Below are positions 37,882 to 47,813 of a stretch of 64,000 bases of DNA, piece after piece. Source of the DNA: Enterocloster aldenensis (lineage in GTDB: Bacteria; Bacillota; Clostridia; Lachnospirales; Lachnospiraceae); the NCBI RefSeq assembly GCF_003434055.1, contig NZ_QVEX01000006.1, forward strand, positions 1-64,000, given 5' to 3'. Each line of letters begins with the position of its first letter. Within the stretch, counting starts at the first letter, position 1. The translations under genes and the position numbers were made by a program. The notes under the pieces were generated by a model. The model had not been told where the DNA came from and did no database searches. It saw nothing but the letters and a program-made list of their open reading frames with translations.

Positions 37882-38324
37882 CGTCAGAGGGCTGGATTAT
37901 GTTTATGTGGGCGGGATTGACGGCTGTGATGATCTGAACCAGACCGCACAGGCTTCCATTAAGGCATATTATGAAAGACAGGGACTGCTATATGATATCC
38001 ATCGGGAACTTAAAGGCCGCTGATATCAGTGACCCCGGACTTCTCTCTGAAATGGAGGCAGCCATGAAGCCTGAGTATATCATCCTGTTTCCGGATGCGC
38101 TAGAGGTCGCCTTCCCACAGGGAACACTGCCCAGCCAGGAATACAGCTATGTGGTCGGATTTGATTATGATAAGGAACTTAAGGCTGTCCTCCAGCCTTG
38201 GGCTGTGCCGGACTCCAGGCAGGGTGTGGGGAAAATAGGAGAAAATGGAATTATAGGTGTTTCTGAACTGTATTTCCGGACAGGTTTTTGGTATAATAGA
38301 AGAAAGTTTTTGCATGGGCTTTGA
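37799..38324 (+). pseudogene. Frameshifted hypothetical region
   Basis: Two protein-like frames follow one another: GLDYVYVGGIDGCDDLNQTAQASIKAYYERQGLLYDIHREL (ends ~38023), then from ~38010 in the next frame DPGLLSEMEAAMKPEYIILFPDALEVAFPQ...GFWYNRRKFLHGL to 38324. Both look like genuine protein sequence (normal hydrophobic spacing) but of no family I know. Best read as one or two decayed genes. Confidence 0.35.
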
Positions 38325-38354
38325 TTACAAATTTACCAAGGGAGGGGCACTGCC

Positions 38355-40421
38355 ATGTTTTTAGTTGTTAAGCGGGACGGAGAGACCGTGGAGTTCCATC
38401 TGGAGAAAATATCTTCAGCCATAAAGAAGGCGTTTAAGGCAACAGGAAAGTCCTACACGGATGACATCATCGACCTGCTGTCCATCAGGGTAACCTCTGA
38501 TTTCCAGAAGAAGATGCGGGATGGCCGTATATCGGTAGAAGACATCCAGGACAGCGTGGAGAAGGTCCTGGAGGAATCCGGGTACACGGAGGTGGCCAAG
38601 GCATATATCCTGTACAGGAAGCAGCGCGAGAAGATAAGGAACCTGGAAAAGACCACCCTGGATTATAAGGACGTGGTGGACAATTATGTAAAGGTGGAGG
38701 ACTGGCGGGTAAAGGAGAATTCCACCATCACATATTCCGTGGGCGGGCTGATACTGAACAATTCCGGCGCAGTGACAGCCAATTACTGGCTGACAGAGAT
38801 ATATGACAAAGAGATTGCGGATGCGCACCTGAACGGGGATATCCACATCCATGACCTGTCCATGCTGACCAGCTATAGCTGCGGCTGGTCCCTGAAAAAG
38901 CTTCTGATGGACGGTCTGGGCGGTATTACAGGGAAGATTACGGCATCTCCTGCAAAGCATCTTGCAACCCTCTGCAACCAGATGGTCAATTTCCTGGGAA
39001 TCATGCAGAATGAATGGGCTGCCTCCCAGTCATTTTCATCCTTTGACACATATCTGGCGCCTTTTGTAAAGGCGGACAGCCTGTCCTACGATAAGGTTAA
39101 AAAGTGCATGGAGGCATTTGTATTTGGTGTGAACACCCCCAGCAGATGGGGGACCCAGGCGCCGTTTTCACACATTTCCATGGATTTTAAGGTGCCAAAG
39201 GACATGGCCGGGGAAAAGGCCATTGTTGGCGGGAAGAAGATGGGATTTACATATGGGGAGTGCCAGGATGAGATGGATATGGTAAACCGGGCCTTCCTGG
39301 AAACCATGCTGGAAGGGGACGCCAATGGCCAGGGATTCCAGTATCCCATCCCGTCTTATGGGATTAATGCGGATTTTGACTGGTCGGACACGGAGCAGAA
39401 CCGCCTTTTATTCTCACTGGCATCCCGGCATGGAACGCCGTATTTCATTAACTATGTAAGGGGCGGTGCAGTACAGGGGGAAGACAGGGTTACCTATGGG
39501 GATGACAGCCGGGATTTACGCGTGCTGCACAAAAAGGCCGGAGGATTTTTTGGCTATGGCGAGCACACAGGCGCTGTCGGCGTTGTGACAGTCAATCTTC
39601 CAAGGATTGCGTACCAGTCAAGGAATGAGGATGAGTTCTATGGGAAGCTGGACCATATGATGGATGTATCCGCCCGTTCCCTGGATATTAAACGGAGGGT
39701 GGTGGGCAATCTGTTAAAGGGCGGGCTATACCCGTATACGGCCTGTTATCTTGAGGATTTTTCCCACCATTTTTCATCCATCGGCATCATCGGTATGAAT
39801 GAGGCAGGGTTAAATGCGTCTTGGCTGAAAGCAGGCATGGAATCAGAACAGACAAGGCGGTTTGCGGAAGATGTCCTGAACCATATGCGGGAAAAACTGG
39901 TGGGATACCAGCTGGAATATGGCACCCTATATGGATTGGAGGCAACACCGGCGGAATCAGCCACCTTCCGTTTTGCCAGGCTTGACAGGGAACGGTTCCC
40001 TGCGCTTAGGACAGCGGGCCGGGAAGGGGATGCGCCGTATTATACAAACAGTACCAAGCTTCCTGCGGATTATCCCGTATCCCTTGAGGATGCGCTGATG
40101 AACCAGGACGCGCTGCAGCCCCTTTATACCACGGGGACAGTTTTCCATGTGTATGTGGAACAGGAGCTGGAGGACTGGAGAAAGGCAAGGGATGTGCTTC
40201 ACAAGGTCATTACGGAGCATGATATCCCCTGCTGCACCTTATCCCCGGTCTATTCCATCTGTCCATCCTGCGGCTATCTGCGGGGAAGCCGGGAGGTGTG
40301 TCCAAAGTGCGGGGCTGCTGCGGATGTCTACAGCCGTATTGCCGGATATTACAGGCCGGTACATGACTGGAATGACGGCAAGGCACAGGAGTTTAAAAAC
40401 AGGATAATGTTCCGTATCTGA
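38355..40421 (+). CDS. nrdD: Anaerobic ribonucleoside-triphosphate reductase
   Basis: 688 aa class III ribonucleotide reductase. ATP-cone at 1-95 (FLVVKRDGETVEFHLEKISSAIKKAF), catalytic barrel, zinc site CPSCGYL...CPKCG near 636-654, and the glycyl-radical loop RIAGYYRP with Gly664. It makes deoxynucleotides without oxygen. The activase gene nrdG, usually next door, is not in the window. GGGAGGGG precedes the start. Confidence 0.95.
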   Translation: MFLVVKRDGETVEFHLEKISSAIKKAFKATGKSYTDDIIDLLSIRVTSDFQKKMRDGRISVEDIQDSVEKVLEESGYTEVAKAYILYRKQREKIRNLEKTTLDYKDVVDNYVKVEDWRVKENSTITYSVGGLILNNSGAVTANYWLTEIYDKEIADAHLNGDIHIHDLSMLTSYSCGWSLKKLLMDGLGGITGKITASPAKHLATLCNQMVNFLGIMQNEWAASQSFSSFDTYLAPFVKADSLSYDKVKKCMEAFVFGVNTPSRWGTQAPFSHISMDFKVPKDMAGEKAIVGGKKMGFTYGECQDEMDMVNRAFLETMLEGDANGQGFQYPIPSYGINADFDWSDTEQNRLLFSLASRHGTPYFINYVRGGAVQGEDRVTYGDDSRDLRVLHKKAGGFFGYGEHTGAVGVVTVNLPRIAYQSRNEDEFYGKLDHMMDVSARSLDIKRRVVGNLLKGGLYPYTACYLEDFSHHFSSIGIIGMNEAGLNASWLKAGMESEQTRRFAEDVLNHMREKLVGYQLEYGTLYGLEATPAESATFRFARLDRERFPALRTAGREGDAPYYTNSTKLPADYPVSLEDALMNQDALQPLYTTGTVFHVYVEQELEDWRKARDVLHKVITEHDIPCCTLSPVYSICPSCGYLRGSREVCPKCGAAADVYSRIAGYYRPVHDWNDGKAQEFKNRIMFRI

Positions 40422-40472
40422 ACACATGGAGAAGCCATGATCTGTACATTGGCAGACAGAAAGGGGTAACAT

Positions 40473-43400
40473 ATGATACAGTCAGGGGAGGCTGCAAGGA
40501 CTGTCCGGCGGTTTTTTGATGCGTATCTGAACCAGAGGAATATAGAAAATACGCTGGATTGCCTGACAGAAGGGATACACTGGGTGGGGACCGGCAAGTC
40601 AGAGATGGTGTATGGCCGCAGCCAGGCAGCAGAGGCGCTTCGGGCAGAATTTTCCCAGTCTCCGGAATCCTGCAGGATTGAATATGATGGGATTGAGGAG
40701 GCGTACGGAACGGATGATTGTTCTTTTGTAATTCTCACTGCCACGGTATATCCCGGGACGCCATCCAGCGCCGCCATGTGGTTCAGGGTGTCCGCTGCCT
40801 GTGTCGGGGATAAGGATGGGGCATGCCGGATTGCATCCATCCATGCGTCCACCCCTGACATCCGGCAGGAGGAAGGCAGCTTCTTTCCGGCTTCCGGTCT
40901 GAGCCGGTCCGAGATGGAGGCCCGCCTGGAGGCCAAGGCCCTGGATATACTGGGAAGGAATATTCCGGGCGGAATGATGGGAGGATATCTGGAACCGGAT
41001 TTTCCGTTATATTATGTCAATGACTTCATGCTGTCCTATCTGGGATATACCTATGAGGAATTCGTAAAGGCAATTGACGGGAAAGTGATTAACTGCATGC
41101 ACCCGGATGACCGGAAACAGGTAGATGACCTGGTGTCAGAGGCATTTGATAAGGGCACTGACTACCAGGTTCAATACAGGATGGGGAAAAAGGACGGCAG
41201 TTATATCTGGGTTAACGATGTGGGCAAAAAGGGATGGTCTGAGGATGGACGGGAGGTCTGCATCAGTGTGATTCGGGATATCTCCGAGGAAGTGGAGTCC
41301 AGGATACGCCTGGAAAGGCAGGCCGGGGAACAGGAACAACTGGCCAGGGAACAGGAACAGCTGGCAGACCGGTATAATCACCTGCTCCAGTCCGTGCTCT
41401 GCGGCATTGTGCAGTATCATCCCACCAGCCAGGGTGTGGTATTCAGGAATGCCAACAGGGAAGCAATCCGTATCTTTGGTTATACCCCGGAAGAGTTCTG
41501 GGCCAGGAAGTACTGGCGGATGGATAACCTGGTTGCAGAAGAAGACCGTGATTATATTGGCGAGGTGTTTGCAAAACTCAGGAAACCGGGGGATAAGGCC
41601 AGCTATGAATATCGGCTGCGCCGGCAGGACGGCAGTCCCTGCTGGATCATCGGCAGCGCCGAGGTATTGTCAGACAGCAGCAATCAGACCTACATCCAAA
41701 GTGTGTATCTGGATATTAACGAGAGCAAAAAGGCAGAGCAGCGCAATCAGCGTCTCACAGACCAGCTGGAAGCCAGCGATAAGGTGCTGCATATGGCGCT
41801 GGAGCATACCACTACCAGTGAGTTTTATTACTATCCGGATACCAGGGAATGCATGGTTCCGGCCAGGACCAGTGAGCTGTATTGCTGCCAGGAACACTAC
41901 GACAACCTGCCCTGCAGCTTTGCCATGGAACAGGTGGATGAACCGTTCCGTCCTGCTTTTTATGAGATGTATGGGCGCATCCATCAGGGTGCGCGCACCG
42001 CAAGCTGTGAATTCAGGGGACGCAACCAGGCGTTCTGGTGCAGGCAGACCCTGTCTGTCATCCTGCGCAATGAGGATGGCTCCCCCAGGCTTGTGATTGG
42101 CATTGTGGAAAACATCACACGGCAGAAAACAGCGGAGGAGGCGCTTGTCAAGGCAAGGAGCCGGGACAGCCTTACGGGCCTTTATAACAGGGACAGCGGC
42201 ATCCGCCTGGTTCAGGAATGCATGGCGGACCGGGCGCCGGGTGAGCATGGGGTCCTGATGCTTTTGGACATGGATGGATTTGAGGATGTGAACCTGAAGG
42301 AGGGCAGGATTTTTGGGGACGTGGTACTCCAGGAAGTTGCTGATATCCTGCGGACGGAAGCTGGACAGAACAGTATCCCGGTCCGGCTTGGCGGGGACGA
42401 ATTCATGCTTTATGTGAAAAACAGCAACAAGGCACAGGCCATGGTCACAGGTCCCAGGATTGCGGACCAGGTACAGAATGTTTTTGTGAATATGGAAAAG
42501 GATATACATGTTTCGGTCAGCATCGGGATGTGCAGTACTGAGGTGACAGAGGAGTACAGCGCCCTTTACCGCTGTGCGGAGAGTACGCTCAAATATGTCA
42601 AGGAAAATGGAAAAGGGCGGGCAGCCTGTTATCAGGACACCTCCAATGAACTGGGGGTATTCCTGACACAGCTTTATACGGAAGAGCATCCCCTCAATGC
42701 GATTGAGATGGAGACATCACGTCTGGACGACGACCTGGTATCCTTTGCGCTGGACCTGCTCGGCAAGTCCAAAAACCTGGATGACGCTGTGTTCCTGCTG
42801 CTTTCCAGAATCGGAAAGAAATACTGCCTGGACCGGGTATCCATTATTGAAGCCAGCCAGGCTTATCTGTCCTACCGTTTCTCCTATCAGTGGGCGCGCA
42901 ACCGGGCGGACCTTCAGTTGGGGCAGGATTTTTATGCCTCCAAGGAGGATTTCGACATCTGTTCCAATATGTATGATGAGGATGGCCTGGCCGACCACAA
43001 TGTCCGGGACGGAATCTCACGGATTGCATCATGCCTCCATGCCGGTATCTGGAACTACGGTGAGTATGTGGGTTCCATGAGTTTTGAGGTGGATGAGCCG
43101 GATTATCAGTGGTCACAGGAGCAGCGCAAGCTCTTAAAGGAACTGGTCAGGATTATCCCTTCCTTTGTCATGAAATCCAAAGCAGATGCGGTCAGCAAGG
43201 CCAAGACGGATTTCCTTTCCCGCATGAGCCATGAGATACGCACACCCATGAATGCCATCAGCGGCATGACTACCATTGCTAAAAAAGTCCTGGATGACAG
43301 GGATAAGACCCTGTCCTGCCTGGAGAAGATTGAATCAGCCAACGCCTATCTGCTGGACCTGATTAATGACATTCTGGATATGTCACGCATTGAGAGCGGC

Positions 43401-44348
43401 AAAATGGAACTCAACAGCAGTCCCATGGATTTTAGGCAGCAGATGGACGGGCTGGAATCCCTGTTCCGCACCCAGGCAGAGGAAAAACACCTGGATATAC
43501 GGTTTGAAAACAGATACAGCAGTCCCAGGCAGCTCCTTGCAGATGGACTGCGGCTGAACCAGGTTCTGGTCAACATCATCGGGAATGCGGTTAAATTCAC
43601 GGAACAGGGCGGCATCACGGTAAAAGTGGAACCGTTGGAGGAAACGCCAAGGGCAATCCTTCGGTTTTCCGTTGCCGATACTGGGATTGGGATAGAACCG
43701 TCAGCCCTGGACCGTATTTTTAACGCCTTTGAACAGGCAGGTGCAGGAATAGCGGCCAGCTATGGGGGAACCGGTCTTGGACTGTCCATTGCCAGCCGTC
43801 TGGTGCAGATGATGGGCGGCACCCTGGAAGTAAACAGCCAGATAGGAAAAGGCTCTGAATTTTTCTTTACACTGGGATTTGATTATGCGCAGGAGGGGAT
43901 ATCCAATGTGCCGCAGAAGGAAGCCGCCCCCCTGCCTGATTTTTGCGGACGCCGCATCCTGCTGGCAGAGGACAACGAAATCAACCGGGAGATTGCACAG
44001 AACATCCTTGAAATGAACGGATTTTCCGTGACCTGCGCCTGTGACGGACAGGAGGCACTGGGGTATTTCTGCAGCAGTGGGCCAGGAGGATTTGATGCCA
44101 TACTGATGGATATACGCATGCCGGTAATGGATGGCCTGGAGGCAACCAGGCAGATACGCACTTCGGGAAAACCGGATTCCAGGACCATTCCCATAATCGC
44201 CCTTACCGCCAATGCCTTTGATGAGGATACGAAGAAATCCATGGAAAGCGGTATGGACGGGCACCTGTCAAAGCCAATCCAGGTAGGACTTATGATGGAG
44301 CTTTTGGGGAAATGCATTGGAAGACATGCAGCTAAAAATATGGAATAA
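40473..44348 (+). CDS. Hybrid sensor: SnoaL-like, PAS, GGDEF, histidine kinase, receiver
   Basis: 1291 aa with no transmembrane segment. Order: SnoaL-like ketosteroid-isomerase fold (~1-130), three PAS-type segments (~150-560), GGDEF cyclase with GGDEF at 640-644 but no RxxD inhibitory site before it, a GAF-like stretch (~745-900), HisKA with His920 (SHEIRTPMN), HATPase (N and G boxes, GGTGLGLSI) and a C-terminal receiver with Asp1213 (ILMDIRMP). Phosphorelay and cyclic di-GMP synthesis in one polypeptide. The neighbouring 30842 protein shares the signalling theme. Ribosome-binding site AAAGGGG. Confidence 0.9.
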   Translation: MIQSGEAARTVRRFFDAYLNQRNIENTLDCLTEGIHWVGTGKSEMVYGRSQAAEALRAEFSQSPESCRIEYDGIEEAYGTDDCSFVILTATVYPGTPSSAAMWFRVSAACVGDKDGACRIASIHASTPDIRQEEGSFFPASGLSRSEMEARLEAKALDILGRNIPGGMMGGYLEPDFPLYYVNDFMLSYLGYTYEEFVKAIDGKVINCMHPDDRKQVDDLVSEAFDKGTDYQVQYRMGKKDGSYIWVNDVGKKGWSEDGREVCISVIRDISEEVESRIRLERQAGEQEQLAREQEQLADRYNHLLQSVLCGIVQYHPTSQGVVFRNANREAIRIFGYTPEEFWARKYWRMDNLVAEEDRDYIGEVFAKLRKPGDKASYEYRLRRQDGSPCWIIGSAEVLSDSSNQTYIQSVYLDINESKKAEQRNQRLTDQLEASDKVLHMALEHTTTSEFYYYPDTRECMVPARTSELYCCQEHYDNLPCSFAMEQVDEPFRPAFYEMYGRIHQGARTASCEFRGRNQAFWCRQTLSVILRNEDGSPRLVIGIVENITRQKTAEEALVKARSRDSLTGLYNRDSGIRLVQECMADRAPGEHGVLMLLDMDGFEDVNLKEGRIFGDVVLQEVADILRTEAGQNSIPVRLGGDEFMLYVKNSNKAQAMVTGPRIADQVQNVFVNMEKDIHVSVSIGMCSTEVTEEYSALYRCAESTLKYVKENGKGRAACYQDTSNELGVFLTQLYTEEHPLNAIEMETSRLDDDLVSFALDLLGKSKNLDDAVFLLLSRIGKKYCLDRVSIIEASQAYLSYRFSYQWARNRADLQLGQDFYASKEDFDICSNMYDEDGLADHNVRDGISRIASCLHAGIWNYGEYVGSMSFEVDEPDYQWSQEQRKLLKELVRIIPSFVMKSKADAVSKAKTDFLSRMSHEIRTPMNAISGMTTIAKKVLDDRDKTLSCLEKIESANAYLLDLINDILDMSRIESGKMELNSSPMDFRQQMDGLESLFRTQAEEKHLDIRFENRYSSPRQLLADGLRLNQVLVNIIGNAVKFTEQGGITVKVEPLEETPRAILRFSVADTGIGIEPSALDRIFNAFEQAGAGIAASYGGTGLGLSIASRLVQMMGGTLEVNSQIGKGSEFFFTLGFDYAQEGISNVPQKEAAPLPDFCGRRILLAEDNEINREIAQNILEMNGFSVTCACDGQEALGYFCSSGPGGFDAILMDIRMPVMDGLEATRQIRTSGKPDSRTIPIIALTANAFDEDTKKSMESGMDGHLSKPIQVGLMMELLGKCIGRHAAKNME

Positions 44349-44436
44349 AATGGGATAGGAAAATATGGCTTATACTTGAAACCATGCATACTTTCTGCCG
44401 GGATACAAAAACTATTGCCAGACAGGAGGTATCATT

Positions 44437-44646
44437 ATGGCAAAAGCAGGTATGAGACGGCCAAGTCCCTATGACCCGGATAACCATGGGACAGAAAACC
44501 ATCACAAAATGAATCATCCGAAAAATGAGCAGGCACAGGTGCCGGAAATCCAGGGCGCGGCAAAAAACGGGAATGCCAAGGCAGGCCCCATCAACGCCCC
44601 CAACTGGGCAAGGGATGATTATAAGACAGGCGATAAGTACGATTAA
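44437..44646 (+). CDS. Small hydrophilic protein (69 aa)
   Basis: Starts after CAGGAGGTATC. Very polar (MAKAGMRRPSPYDPDNHGTENHH...), no hydrophobic core, rich in Asn, His, Lys, Pro; probably disordered. A good ribosome-binding site argues it is real. Function unknown. Confidence 0.6.
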   Translation: MAKAGMRRPSPYDPDNHGTENHHKMNHPKNEQAQVPEIQGAAKNGNAKAGPINAPNWARDDYKTGDKYD

Positions 44647-44681
44647 GGTTTCCATTATATGCAATGGACCAGAAGAAGGAA

Positions 44682-44724
44682 CCTAGCATAGTTTACATAA
44701 TTATTTTATGTAAACTATGCTAGG
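44682..44724. repeat. Perfect 43-bp palindrome
   Basis: Arms of 19 identical bases (CCTAGCATAGTTTACATAA and its inverse) around TTATT. No T-run on the right, so it is not a textbook terminator. The TTATGTAAACT within the right arm equals, from memory, the XerD half of the Bacillus dif site, but the left half is its mirror, unlike dif. Confidence 0.8.
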
Positions 44725-44729
44725 GAACA

Positions 44730-44785
44730 TTGATTATTATAGCTGCATATGGCTGTATTGATTATTATAGCTGCGTATAGCTCCG
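44730..44785. repeat. 28-bp tandem direct repeat
   Basis: TTGATTATTATAGCTGC occurs at 44730-44746 and 44758-44774, each followed by a similar RTATRGCT. Directly downstream of the palindrome and upstream of the 44913 gene. Confidence 0.7.
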
Positions 44786-44912
44786 GCGAACCATTGGGAC
44801 TGTTAATCAGGGCAGACAAAGATTATTGTTTAAAATACCCGCTGCCGAATTGCAAACGTCAGGTAATTATGGTAATATATAGTTAAATTTCAGAAGAAGG
44901 AAGGTACTGGTT

Positions 44913-45272
44913 ATGGACAAGGATGTATTGAGTTATGTTGTAGAAAAGACCAACGAGTTAATAAACGCCGCAACCTGCAACAGCGAGACAAAAGCAGCAG
45001 CAGAGGCCTGGCTGGCAGCCGTCGGAACGGACAGGGAGGCAGAGGCAACCGAAACATACGTAAAGGAATTGGAAGCAGATATCATGCCGATTGACAGTTT
45101 AATCGGATTCGCTGAGTCGGATGCCGGAGCACAGGTCTTTGGGGCTGACCACGCCCCGGTAGTGGCTGCCCATGCCAAGGAAATCAAGGCTGCAGGGGCA
45201 AAATATTGTGATTGCCCGGCCTGCGCGGCAGTAGAAGCAATCCTTAATAAAAAGGAAAGCATTCTCAAATAA
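44913..45272 (+). CDS. Small Ala/Glu-rich cytosolic protein (119 aa)
   Basis: Acidic helical protein ending in a cysteine cluster (KYCDCPACAAVEAIL) that could bind a metal. Similar proteins are widespread in Lachnospiraceae and are sometimes automatically named Hsp90-like; no Hsp90 ATPase motif is present, so I do not use that name. GAAGGAAGG precedes the ATG. Monocistronic, with a terminator downstream. Confidence 0.75.
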   Translation: MDKDVLSYVVEKTNELINAATCNSETKAAAEAWLAAVGTDREAEATETYVKELEADIMPIDSLIGFAESDAGAQVFGADHAPVVAAHAKEIKAAGAKYCDCPACAAVEAILNKKESILK

Positions 45273-45300
45273 GGGCAGATGAATAACAGGAACATTACAT

Positions 45301-45337
45301 AAGGCATCAGTCATATTCATGATTGATGCCTTTCCTT
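45301..45337 (+). terminator. Terminator after the 44913 gene
   Basis: AAGGCATCA / TGATGCCTT stem followed by TCCTT. The loop also contains TCAT/ATGA pairing. Confidence 0.7.
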
Positions 45338-45559
45338 AATGCCAAAGCCGTAATGTGGGCTGTAAAAGACATCCATGGGAGGACAGTCCTCCATACCACG
45401 GCCGGAGCAGGAATAGGATTCAAAATATTGATATTTCAGCCATGTTTTGTTATACTAAATACTATATATGCATATGAACAAGGACGTACAGGAGCGGCAG
45501 CTAGTTTGAGACACAAGTATATACAAAGCATCATTTATTTGCGAAAGAGTTGGAATAAG

Positions 45560-46132
45560 ATGATTAAGACACATATATTTGAGATTATGAATGGGAATTT
45601 TATAACAGGGGCTAATCCGAGACTAGAGCGCCATGTGCGAAATGAATTTGCTGAGAGTTCTGACTGCCTGATGGCGTATAACAAAATATACGAAGCGCGG
45701 GTCCGCATGGGAAAGCGGCTTGGGACCGGAGAGGAAGACCAGGATATCATGGATATTGTTGATGGCGTCGAATCAAAGATACAGTATATCTGTCTGAAGA
45801 TGTATGATTATGGGGCCGGGACCCTGACCATTGCCGGGGGCGATAAGGAGTTCCAGCTCATGGGGATGATTGATAAGGAGTGGAAGGATGCGGATCATCA
45901 TGTGGGAAAACACATTGGCCATGCCATGACCCGCCTCAAGGACCGGATGGGCACGGACGGTTCGGATCCGGATATCCGTATCCTGGCAGGGGGATATGAA
46001 TACATAGCCCGCCGCATGGGAGTGAAGATGTATGGATACGGCGCATATTTTACAGGCCGCGCCAAAACAGCCCCGGATGTCCCGGATTTTTACGGAAATG
46101 CGGAAATTATTGAAAAAGACAGATTTAATTGA
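45560..46132 (+). CDS. Uncharacterised protein (190 aa), DUF6809-like
   Basis: MIKTHIFEIMNGNFITGANPRLERHVRNEF... with YNKIYEARVRMGKRLGTGEEDQDIMDIVDGVESKIQYICLKMYDYG resembles a clostridial family of helical proteins I recall as DUF6809. Only the first ~85 residues fit that memory; the rest (DKEFQLMGMIDKEWKDAD...ILAGGYEYIARRMGVKMYGYG) looks like an internal repeat of the same unit. The start is weakly supported; upstream in-frame codons to 45323 lack a ribosome-binding site. Confidence 0.5.
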   Translation: MIKTHIFEIMNGNFITGANPRLERHVRNEFAESSDCLMAYNKIYEARVRMGKRLGTGEEDQDIMDIVDGVESKIQYICLKMYDYGAGTLTIAGGDKEFQLMGMIDKEWKDADHHVGKHIGHAMTRLKDRMGTDGSDPDIRILAGGYEYIARRMGVKMYGYGAYFTGRAKTAPDVPDFYGNAEIIEKDRFN

Positions 46133-46209
46133 CGATTAATTCCCAAAGATATGGTAAAATCAATATAGCAGGACACATTTGCTTTAAAAACAATCTGGAG
46201 GGGAAGAAC

Positions 46210-47637
46210 ATGTCAAAGAGTTCAGGGATTTTACGTATCTGCGAAGAAAAGGGAATCAAGATGATTGATTTCAAAATGACGGATTTAAGCGGCCGCTGGA
46301 GGCATATCACGATTCCGGTTGAGAGGTTTGACGATGGGATTTTTACACAGGGCATTGGTTTTGACGGCTCTAATTATGGGTACGCCCCGGTGGAAAAAAG
46401 TGATATGGTCTTCATACCCAACCCGGAAACCGCTGTGGTGGATCCGTTTACAGAAATTCCAACACTGACCATGTGCGGGGATGTCTGTGTCATAGGAAAG
46501 GAAAACCGGCCCTTTGACCAATATCCCAGGAATGTAAGCTTAAGGGCCATTGAATACATGAAGGAACAGGGCATTGCGGACCAGATGCTCATCGGACCGG
46601 AATTTGAATTCCATCTGTTTGACAATGTGAGTTTCATGGTGGAACCGCAGCGCATGGCATTTACAGTGGATACCAGACAGGCTGCCTGGAACAGCGGCCG
46701 CGAGAGCGCTGACAATAAAGGCTTCCAGGTTCCGGGCGGTGGGGGGTATCATATTGCCGCGCCGCAGGATGTGGCGTATAATTTAAGAAGCAGGATGTGC
46801 ATGATGCTCCAGGACTGGGGAGTGGATGTGAAGTACCATCACCATGAGGTGGGCGGTTCGGGACAGATGGAGATTGAGGTGGAGCTGGGCGACATGGTGG
46901 ACATGGCTGACAAGACCATGATCATCAAATACGTAATCCATAACGCCGCAATCCAGGACGGCAGGGCAGCCACCTTCATGCCCAAACCCATTTACAAAGA
47001 GGCCGGCAATGGAATGCATGTCCATATGCTTCTGATGAAGGATGGGGAACCGGTTTTCTATGATGAAAATGGATATTCGGGCCTGAGTCAGACAGCCCAC
47101 TATTTTATAGGCGGTCTGTTAAAGCATGTGGCGTCCCTGTGTGCATTTACAAACCCATCCACCAATTCCTTCAAGCGCCTTGTGCCCGGATATGAAGCGC
47201 CGGTGACCATTGGATACGCCACATCCAACCGCAGCGCCGTCATCCGTATTCCGGCTTATGCAAAGACCCCAAAGGCAAAGCGCTTCGAACTGAGGAACCC
47301 GGATGCGACGGCCAATCCGTACTATGCATATGCGGCAATCCTCATGGCAGGCCTTGACGGGATTAAGAACAGGATTGACCCGGCAGAGCATGGGTGGGGG
47401 CCGTTTGACTGCAATCTCTATGAACTTCCGGATGAGGAGAAGGCGAAAATACAGTCCCTGCCAAAAAGCCTGGACGAGGCCCTGGATGCCCTGGAGGCAG
47501 ACCATGGATATCTGACCCAGGGAGGGGTGTTCCCGGAACGGCTGATTGAAGTATGGCTTAAGAGGAAACGGGAAGAGAGCCGGGAGCTGTCACAGATTCC
47601 CCATCCGGCAGAATTCCAGCGGTATTATGATTTATAA
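46210..47637 (+). CDS. glnA: Glutamine synthetase, type I
   Basis: 475 aa. Signatures: FDGSNYGYAPVEKSDM near the N-terminus, EFEFHLF metal site, NGMHVHM ammonia/glutamate site, and FKRLVPGYEAP with NRSAVIRIP for ATP. It joins ammonia to glutamate. The usual adenylylation tyrosine site is not obvious, as in Firmicutes GSI. The ATG at 46210 follows TGGAGGGGAAG. No glnR beside it; a stem-loop follows the gene. Confidence 0.95.
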   Translation: MSKSSGILRICEEKGIKMIDFKMTDLSGRWRHITIPVERFDDGIFTQGIGFDGSNYGYAPVEKSDMVFIPNPETAVVDPFTEIPTLTMCGDVCVIGKENRPFDQYPRNVSLRAIEYMKEQGIADQMLIGPEFEFHLFDNVSFMVEPQRMAFTVDTRQAAWNSGRESADNKGFQVPGGGGYHIAAPQDVAYNLRSRMCMMLQDWGVDVKYHHHEVGGSGQMEIEVELGDMVDMADKTMIIKYVIHNAAIQDGRAATFMPKPIYKEAGNGMHVHMLLMKDGEPVFYDENGYSGLSQTAHYFIGGLLKHVASLCAFTNPSTNSFKRLVPGYEAPVTIGYATSNRSAVIRIPAYAKTPKAKRFELRNPDATANPYYAYAAILMAGLDGIKNRIDPAEHGWGPFDCNLYELPDEEKAKIQSLPKSLDEALDALEADHGYLTQGGVFPERLIEVWLKRKREESRELSQIPHPAEFQRYYDL

Positions 47638-47677
47638 TAATCTGTATTAGATAGGGGTTACATTGGACAGGAGTTTC

Positions 47678-47709
47678 GTGCCTCACAACGCAGATGCGCT
47701 GTGGGGCAC
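47678..47709 (+). terminator. Stem-loop after glnA
   Basis: GTGCCTCACA / TGTGGGGCAC with a smaller GCGCAGATGCGC-like inner part; no T-run. Terminator or mRNA-stabilising hairpin. Confidence 0.5.
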
Positions 47710-47813
47710 AATCTGTCTTGTGACCATTTGATTACCAAATGACCGGATTCTGTTCCGGCAGTCCTGCGTGTTTATCAGGCAACCGGATTTTTTTATTCAG
47801 CGGAGAGGACAAA

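Noticed and set aside
44682..44724. Chromosomal dif site
   Set aside because: One half resembles a Xer arm, but the site is fully mirror-symmetric with a 5-base centre and long extra arms, unlike dif (11-6-11 with unequal halves).
44913..45272. Hsp90 assignment
   Set aside because: Such names circulate for similar small proteins, but no GHKL ATPase motifs are present in 119 residues.
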